A stretch of DNA of 32,538 nt from Candidatus Roizmanbacteria bacterium GW2011_GWC2_34_23 (GTDB lineage: Bacteria; Patescibacteriota; Microgenomatia; UBA1406; GWC2-37-13), in assembly GCA_000990305.1 (NCBI GenBank), contig LBPR01000014.1, forward strand, positions 1-32,538. The letters are read 5' to 3'. Below, one piece after another: positions 26,627 through 32,538 of this stretch. A model generated the notes under the pieces. It searched no databases and was not told the DNA's origin. It saw nothing but the letters and a program-made list of their open reading frames with translations. Both the position numbers and the translations under genes were made by a program. The number at the start of each line of letters is the position of its first letter. Position 1 is the first letter of the stretch.

Positions 26627-27540
26627 GTTTTATGCACAATTCCGCGTAAACTTTTAAGGTCTTTAAAATTATTGGTCTTTAACCATCTCTCAATTTCTTG
26701 ACAGACTTTTTGAAAAACTGACAAACCGCGGTAATAGATTCCGGTACCTATACCGACGGCAGTCGCACCGGCCATGACCGCTTCAATCACATCCTCACCG
26801 GTCATTATGCCGCCGGTGGCAATAATGGGAATTTTGACCGCTTTGTAAAGATCAAAAACCGATCTGATGGTAATCGGCTTAATTGCCGGCCCGCTCATCC
26901 CTCCGATTTTAAATGCCAGAATGGGAAAAGCGCGATTAATATCTATTCTCATGCCCGGTCCTAAAGTATTTCCCATATTTATTATGTCAGCTCCGGCTGA
27001 TTCGGCTGCCTTGGCCACTTCTCCTATGGCTTCAATTGAAGGCGAAAGCTTTACTGAAAGAGGTAATTTGGTTTTTTTTCGGACCGCTTTGGTGATTTCT
27101 ACTGTTGCTTTTGGACTACCTTGTCCAGCTAAAAGTCCATAACCTGGTGTGTGAGGGCAGGAAAGAACGATTTCCAGTGCCTTGATTGGTGTTTCTTGGA
27201 TTTTTTCTGTTAATTTAGCAAACTCAAAAGCATCAGCGGCAACGATGCTCCCAATTAATGGGATTTCTTCATCCCATTTCCTGAACTCTTCAATACCATG
27301 GTCGATGCCTTTATTGGCGTAGCCAACTGCATTCATAAAAACGCCTTCAGTTGCTTCGATTAGAATTGGGTTGTTATGGCCTTTTCTCGGTTCGCTCGTT
27401 AACGACTTAATTGTCACGGCGCCGGCTCCTCCTTTAACCACTCTTTTTAAAGTCGCCACATCTAAACCAAGAATCCCTGATGCAAGTATTGTTGGATTCT
27501 TTAGTTTTATTCCGGCAAGATTAACTGATAAATCTACCAT
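26623..27540 (-). CDS. pyrD: Dihydroorotate dehydrogenase, class 1B
   Basis: NPTILASGILG, IVLSCPHTPGYG, LSVKLSPS, IIATGGIMTGEDVIEAVMAGATAVGIGT. Confidence 0.95.
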   Translation of the reverse strand: MVDLSVNLAGIKLKNPTILASGILGLDVATLKRVVKGGAGAVTIKSLTSEPRKGHNNPILIEATEGVFMNAVGYANKGIDHGIEEFRKWDEEIPLIGSIVAADAFEFAKLTEKIQETPIKALEIVLSCPHTPGYGLLAGQGSPKATVEITKAVRKKTKLPLSVKLSPSIEAIGEVAKAAESAGADIINMGNTLGPGMRIDINRAFPILAFKIGGMSGPAIKPITIRSVFDLYKAVKIPIIATGGIMTGEDVIEAVMAGATAVGIGTGIYYRGLSVFQKVCQEIERWLKTNNFKDLKSLRGIVHKT

Positions 27541-28598
27541 ATTGGTTTAATCACTTCTCCAAAACCAGATTTAACTAATAATTTTCCGTCTTCAAAAACT
27601 TTTATTCCTCGAATAAAAACTCTTTTTACCCTACCTTTTACTTTCCAGCCATTAAATGGTGACCAACCGCATTTTGTCAATAATTTTTTATTATCAATAA
27701 TATACTCTTTTTTTTCATCAACTTCTACCCAAGTATTGTTATTAGTTTTTATGTTAAAAATCCTTTTCGGATTTTCAAAACATAGTTCGATTAATCGATT
27801 AATCGATAATTTATTTTCGGAAACAGCTGTTAATAAAAGCGGTAAAGTTGTTTCCAAACCCGGAACACCGAACGGTGGGTTTCCGCCAGCTGGCGGATGA
27901 TTTTTTTCTTCAATTGTGTGAGGCGCATGGTCAGACTCAATTACGTCAATCCAGTTGAGATTCTCCCACAAAAATTCTTTGTATCCTTTCTCTATTTTAG
28001 GCTTCATCATTCCAAAGGGACCCAATTTGTTAGTATCATTCCAAGAAAGAAACAAATGATGCGGAGTAACGCCGCAGGTAACCACTAATCCATGGCGTTT
28101 TGCTTTAATAACGGTTTTTAATTCAAATTTTGTTGAAACATGACAGATGTGAATTTTTTTATTCATCTTTTTTGCTAATTTAATAACATTCTCTATCATG
28201 TCCGACTCGGCATGCACGAGAATCGGTTTTTTGCCTTTCCAGGCAACGAATATTTTTATTAATTTTTTTTCATCGATAATAAAATTTCCAGTAGTTTTAT
28301 TGAGATATAATTTTAATCCAAATACATACGGCTCCATCTTCATTAATTCTTCCAAAGAAATTCCCAAACTTCCCGCATAAAAACCAATGTCACAAACGGT
28401 TTTTTCCCTGGCAATTTTTTGTTTTTCTTTTAATGATTTAATTGAAGTGATCGGAATCTTATTATTTGGCATGTCCAAAACTGTCGTGAATCCGCCAGCA
28501 ATTGCGGCCGAAGTTCCAGTAAAAAAATCTTCTTTTTCCGTTTGTCCCGGATCGCGTAGATGAACATGAACATCAATTAGACCGGGAAGTTTAATCAT
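27534..28598 (-). CDS. pyrC: Dihydroorotase
   Basis: LIDVHVHLRDPGQTEKEDF, IHICHVST, IESDHAPHT. Confidence 0.95.
   Translation of the reverse strand: MIKLPGLIDVHVHLRDPGQTEKEDFFTGTSAAIAGGFTTVLDMPNNKIPITSIKSLKEKQKIAREKTVCDIGFYAGSLGISLEELMKMEPYVFGLKLYLNKTTGNFIIDEKKLIKIFVAWKGKKPILVHAESDMIENVIKLAKKMNKKIHICHVSTKFELKTVIKAKRHGLVVTCGVTPHHLFLSWNDTNKLGPFGMMKPKIEKGYKEFLWENLNWIDVIESDHAPHTIEEKNHPPAGGNPPFGVPGLETTLPLLLTAVSENKLSINRLIELCFENPKRIFNIKTNNNTWVEVDEKKEYIIDNKKLLTKCGWSPFNGWKVKGRVKRVFIRGIKVFEDGKLLVKSGFGEVIKPIW
27882..27897. repeat. Perfect 16-bp palindrome in pyrC
   Basis: TCCGCCAGCTGGCGGA, encoding PPAGG within NHPPAGGNPPFGVPG. Confidence 0.95.
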
Positions 28599-28630
28599 AA
28601 AATAAATGAGGTACTAATAACTAGTGAAGA

Positions 28631-28653
28631 CTCTAATGACAAATTCATTAGAG
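28631..28653. promoter_or_regulatory. Perfect hairpin in pyrC upstream region
   Basis: CTCTAATGA-caaat-TCATTAGAG, 33 nt before the pyrC start. Confidence 0.55.
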
Positions 28654-28720
28654 GAAATGATATAAAAAATATTTTTATTTATCAAATGAATTTATTTAAA
28701 AAAACGAAGTTTTTACCTTA

Positions 28721-28969
28721 TTATATTGACAGTTTTAATTCTTTCTTCGAAGCCACTACTCCCTGACGGATCACTTCCACGAGTCCGATTGCTACTGGCA
28801 CTAGTAAAGTTGCCAAATTAAGAACCATTGTTTCAGGTGAAGTCACAAACTTATATAGTCCCCCTAATACACCCGTTGTCATTAAAACTATTGCGGTAGC
28901 TCTAGCTCGAGTAATATTCTCCCTAGTATTATTTGGACTTCCATTTAATATCTGTTTTAATTTATCCAT
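28721..28969 (-). CDS. Small protein with two hydrophobic segments, hypothetical
   Basis: 82 aa; TAIVLMTTGVLGGLYKF and MVLNLATLLVPVAIGLVEVI. Confidence 0.6.
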   Translation of the reverse strand: MDKLKQILNGSPNNTRENITRARATAIVLMTTGVLGGLYKFVTSPETMVLNLATLLVPVAIGLVEVIRQGVVASKKELKLSI

Positions 28970-28970
28970 A

Positions 28971-28992
28971 TTATGCTGTCATAATAGCATAA
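28971..28992. promoter_or_regulatory. Operator-like inverted repeat in divergent promoter region
   Basis: TTATGCT-gtcataat-AGCATAA, immediately upstream of the start codon at 28969. Confidence 0.5.
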
Positions 28993-29026
28993 AAAGAATA
29001 TTTTATCAACTATAAGATAAACTAAT

Positions 29027-29055
29027 TTGACAAAATGTTTTACACCGACTAAGAT
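29027..29055 (+). promoter_or_regulatory. Sigma70-like promoter
   Basis: TTGACA (29027-29032), 17-nt spacer, TAAGAT (29050-29055), 7 nt to ATG 29063. Confidence 0.65.
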
Positions 29056-29062
29056 TGTCCTA

Positions 29063-29677
29063 ATGACTATTCTATCTGCTCAGGTTAATGAATTATCTCT
29101 ACATGATTTAAGAAATCAGTTCCGTGGCTCTTTACCTCAAAGAAACGCCGATAGAATGTCTAATCTGGGTAGTAAAGTCCCTTTAGAACTGGCCGATTCT
29201 GTGGCTGATTTTGCTTTTTTAGGTAAAACTACTAGTAATAAAAATGCTGGGAATTTTCTAAGTCAGCTCGGTCAACTAAGCGGAACAAAAGATGATGGAC
29301 GTATAACTGAATTTAAGACCGAACTTATTGAAGTAAAATTTAATGAATCTGAACGTCCGAGACAGGCAATTTTTTTAAACCCTGTAAAACCATCCTTAGC
29401 ACCTAAGGATCAATTTGAAGTACAGTCTCCTGTGATTATTTGGGATAGTGGAAGTGAAATTTCCGTTGCTAGACCTTCATTAATAAATCAAGGGAAATAC
29501 TTGATTACAACGATTCATAAGGAATTAAATGTTGCAGAAAATGCTGAAGAACAATTAATAGCGTTTATTAATTTGAAAGACGAAAATAACCTGTCTACCA
29601 AAACTAGAATTGTAAGTGAAAAAGAATATGCTTCGACGGTAATAAATTCGGTAAAAGAAAAAACGAAAAGCTTTTAG
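29063..29677 (+). CDS. Hypothetical protein, no recognised family
   Basis: ORF from 29027 in the track; the TTG there coincides with a -35 box, so ATG 29063 is the more likely start. Confidence 0.6.
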   Translation: MTILSAQVNELSLHDLRNQFRGSLPQRNADRMSNLGSKVPLELADSVADFAFLGKTTSNKNAGNFLSQLGQLSGTKDDGRITEFKTELIEVKFNESERPRQAIFLNPVKPSLAPKDQFEVQSPVIIWDSGSEISVARPSLINQGKYLITTIHKELNVAENAEEQLIAFINLKDENNLSTKTRIVSEKEYASTVINSVKEKTKSF

Positions 29678-29689
29678 TCTATTCTTTCT

Positions 29690-32538
29690 TTACAAATACT
29701 CATCCCAACTCTTAATTTTTAAGTCACTGATTTTATACTTATCTAACGAATTGACAAAAAAACGGGCGGAATTCAAATCAGTAAACAAGGGAATATTATT
29801 ATCAATGGCCGCTCTTCTGATTAAATATCCATCGGTGATCACTCTTTTAAACGAACCTTCATTATTATAATCTTCACTCAAATTAATGACCAGTGAGACT
29901 TGATGTTTTTCAATAAGATCGATGACGGTCGGGCTGGTTTTTTCAAAAAGTTTGTAAACTATTTTTGTCCGGACTCCTTTGGTTTTAAGAAACAGATGGG
30001 TTTTTTTAGTTGCGTAAAGCTTGAATCCAAGATTTTTTAATCGCCAGATTGATTCGGCAAAACGAAGTTTAAAATCGTCGCCCCCGATCGTCACTAAGGC
30101 GGTTTTATTTTTTAAGGACAAACCTGTTGATAATAAAGATTTTAAATAGGCTTCTTCGGCTGTTTCGCCAAAACAAGCTACTTCCCCGGTCGAACCCATC
30201 TCGACTCCGAGTACCGGATCAGCCCCTTCCATTCTGGCAAAAGAAAACTGGGGTGCTTTGACGGCCACATAGTTTGGATATTTGATTTTATATTCGCGAC
30301 TTTTTCCAAAAAAACTATCAACAATGACTTCGGCAAAATTAACCCCGGTCACTTTGGAAATAAAAGGAAAAGTTCTTGAAGCTCGCAAATTCATCTCAAT
30401 TACATAAACTTCGTTGTCCTTGACCATAAATTGAATGTTAAAAGGTCCGGAAATATTTAGTGATTTTGACAGTTGCTTGGCAATCTCAATCATTCTTTCC
30501 CCACTAAAAAATCGGACTCGCTCGGCCGGATAGACGATCGTTGCATCGCCCGAATGAACACCGGCATGTTCTATATGATTGGAAATGGCAAAAACTTTGA
30601 CCTTGCCGGATTCGGCCACTCCATCAAACTCAATTTCCCGGGCATTAACCATATATTTGGAAATCGTCACCGGATGTTTTTTATTAATATTGGTGGCCTT
30701 TTCAATAAAATGTTTTAACTCGATTGGATTGTAGCAAAGGTTCATCGCCGCTCCGGACAGGACGTAGGACGGTCTAACCAAAATCGGATAACCAACCTCA
30801 CGGGCAAATTTTAAAGCCACTTCCATATCAGCAAAACTATTCCAAATAGGCTGCTTTATTTCCAAATCATCTAAAAGCTGGGAAAATTTTTTTCTATCTT
30901 CGGCCCGATCAATATCAACGGCTGATGTTCCTAATATTTTTATTCCGTATTTATCAACTTTATTAGCAATATTATTTGGAGTTTGCCCTCCGACGGAAAC
31001 AACAACTGATGAAGATTGTTCAAACTCATAGATATCAGCTACTCGCTCAAAACTCAGCTCTTCAAAATATAACCTATCAGAAATATCGTAGTCAGTTGAG
31101 ACGGTTTCCGGATTGCAGTTTATAATAATTGATTTTTTTCCAAATTTTTTAAGCTTCAAAGCAGTATTTACGCAAGTCCAATCGAACTCGACTGAAGAAC
31201 CAATTCGGTACGGCCCAGAGCCTAAAACCATCACACCTTTCTCCCCAATCGGAGTAACGTCATGATGACTACCGTTATAGGTTGTGTACAAATAATTTGT
31301 CTTGGCCGGAAATTCCCCAGCCAAGGTGTCGATTTGAAAAACCGAAGGAATGATTTTGTGCTTTTTTCTGATTTCCCTAACCTCTAATTCTCTAATCCCC
31401 AATCCCTCTCCAATCTTCTTATCCGAAAATCCTAATTGTTTCAGGCGTAATAATTGATGTTGGGGCATTGCGCGCAATGCCCGTACAGCCGTTAATTCAC
31501 GTTCCGCCTCAACGATTGCCTTTAATCGATGTAAAAACCATGGGTCGATCCCGCTTAATTCATAAATTTTTTGAACAGTTATTCCTAATTTTAAGGCTTT
31601 GGTAATAAAAAAGATTCTTTTGGAATTGGCTTGTTTGATTTTGGCTAAAATTTCGTCTATGGTCAGATCAAAATTATTATCAGTCACTCCTTGAGCCCCA
31701 ATATCAAGCATCCTGACGCCCTTTTGGATTGCTTCTTCAAAGGTCCGACCGATCGCCATAATCTCACCAACAGACTTCATAGAACTGCCGATCTTTTCTG
31801 TAGTCCCCTTAAATTTATCCATATCCCAGCGGGGAATTTTGACAACGATATAGTCGAGAGCCGGTTCAAAAAACGATTGGGTAATCTGAGTTACCTGATT
31901 TTTAGCTGCTACATAGGCTAAAGGATAACCTGTTGCCTTAGAAGCCAGAGCCGATGAACGTGATAAGCGGGCGTTGACTTCGATTACGTAATACTCTAAC
32001 GGAGATGCTAACGACGGGGCCTGTCTCGTCTCCTTTCCCGCCAGGGTTCGGCTCTCAATAGGTCGCCTCCACGCTGTCAGGATCCCTGGAGCCTCGACAC
32101 CCGCCGTTTCCGTCGACGGATTCGGGCTTAAAGCAAACTGGACGTTACACTCGCCAATAATCCCCAAACTCCTAACTATTTTTATCGAAAGTTCCCGCAG
32201 GAAGTGGTATTCAAAATTAGTTAACGTTTGACTCGGGGCAACAACGATTGATTCGCCGGTGTGAATGCCCAGTGGATCAAAGTTTTCCATATTACAGACT
32301 GTGACGCAGTTATCATATTGATCACGGACAACCTCATATTCTATTTCTTTATAATGGTGTAAGTATTTCTCAACTAGTATTTGTGGCGAAAAAGCCAGAG
32401 CTTTTTGAGCTAAGAAACTAAATTCTTTTTCATTGTGAACAACTCCTGATTTCTGCCCACCTAAAGAGAAACCGGCCCGAACCATGATTGGATAGCCAAT
32501 TCCTTGAGCTTTTTTTATGCCTGTTTCAACCGTAGTTA
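29690..32538 (-). CDS. carB: Carbamoyl-phosphate synthase large subunit, partial (5' end outside window)
   Basis: Two ATP-grasp modules (IEVNARLSRSSALASKATGYP; IEMNLRASRTFPFISKVTGVNF), oligomerisation domain (IDPWFLHRLKAIVE) and MGS-like domain. The frame stays open upstream of 32485 to the window edge. Confidence 0.96.
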   Translation of the reverse strand, partial: TTVETGIKKAQGIGYPIMVRAGFSLGGQKSGVVHNEKEFSFLAQKALAFSPQILVEKYLHHYKEIEYEVVRDQYDNCVTVCNMENFDPLGIHTGESIVVAPSQTLTNFEYHFLRELSIKIVRSLGIIGECNVQFALSPNPSTETAGVEAPGILTAWRRPIESRTLAGKETRQAPSLASPLEYYVIEVNARLSRSSALASKATGYPLAYVAAKNQVTQITQSFFEPALDYIVVKIPRWDMDKFKGTTEKIGSSMKSVGEIMAIGRTFEEAIQKGVRMLDIGAQGVTDNNFDLTIDEILAKIKQANSKRIFFITKALKLGITVQKIYELSGIDPWFLHRLKAIVEAERELTAVRALRAMPQHQLLRLKQLGFSDKKIGEGLGIRELEVREIRKKHKIIPSVFQIDTLAGEFPAKTNYLYTTYNGSHHDVTPIGEKGVMVLGSGPYRIGSSVEFDWTCVNTALKLKKFGKKSIIINCNPETVSTDYDISDRLYFEELSFERVADIYEFEQSSSVVVSVGGQTPNNIANKVDKYGIKILGTSAVDIDRAEDRKKFSQLLDDLEIKQPIWNSFADMEVALKFAREVGYPILVRPSYVLSGAAMNLCYNPIELKHFIEKATNINKKHPVTISKYMVNAREIEFDGVAESGKVKVFAISNHIEHAGVHSGDATIVYPAERVRFFSGERMIEIAKQLSKSLNISGPFNIQFMVKDNEVYVIEMNLRASRTFPFISKVTGVNFAEVIVDSFFGKSREYKIKYPNYVAVKAPQFSFARMEGADPVLGVEMGSTGEVACFGETAEEAYLKSLLSTGLSLKNKTALVTIGGDDFKLRFAESIWRLKNLGFKLYATKKTHLFLKTKGVRTKIVYKLFEKTSPTVIDLIEKHQVSLVINLSEDYNNEGSFKRVITDGYLIRRAAIDNNIPLFTDLNSARFFVNSLDKYKISDLKIKSWDEYL
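31463..31482. repeat. Perfect 20-bp palindrome in carB
   Basis: GGGCATTGCGCGCAATGCCC, encoding RALRAMP. Confidence 0.97.
31997..32122. repeat. GC-rich in-frame insertion in carB, probable repeat element
   Basis: Encodes about 40 extra residues (PSTETAGVEAPGILTAWRRPIESRTLAGKETRQAPSLASPL) between conserved NVQFALSPN and EYYVIEVN; visibly higher GC than flanks; contains TCCGTCGACGGA palindrome (32109-32120). Confidence 0.75.

Noticed and set aside
21006-32538. A defence or toxin-antitoxin island around fic and the orphan pair
   Set aside because: No nuclease, methyltransferase, antitoxin, integrase or transposase was recognised; the surrounding genes are housekeeping pyrimidine genes.

Overview
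AT-rich 32.5 kb chromosomal window. Compact gene packing, short divergent proteins and characteristic GC-rich palindromes suggest a Patescibacteria/CPR bacterium, possibly Microgenomates-like (inference). The left half holds an ABC exporter, an aminotransferase plus AEC permease, an inositol-phosphatase family gene, a ~930 bp ORF-free structured region, YebC, TPR, LytR_C-like, Kef antiporter, DksA-like, Lgt, two GT39-like glycosyltransferases and an epimerase. The right half is a pyrimidine cluster: carB (partial), pyrC, pyrD, pyrK, a D-2-hydroxyacid dehydrogenase, three tandem OPRT-like genes, fic, pyrF and a UPRT-like gene. No tRNA, rRNA, CRISPR array or transposase was recognised. Most interesting: (1) a GC-rich ~126 nt in-frame insertion in carB; (2) perfect GC-rich palindromes in coding genes (carB, pyrC, CBS gene) and between genes; (3) an intergenic 'ACTCGTTAAACTCG' repeat family with a natural filled/empty comparison for a 20 bp palindrome; (4) systematic placement of -10 boxes 6-7 nt before start codons, implying leaderless mRNAs; (5) three tandem OPRT paralogs with progressively altered PRPP loops; (6) an 11-bp triple operator-like repeat on the fic promoter; (7) 7-bp tandem repeats inside two coding regions; (8) the ORF-free region at 5688-6620. 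All assignments come from reading motifs; no database search was run.
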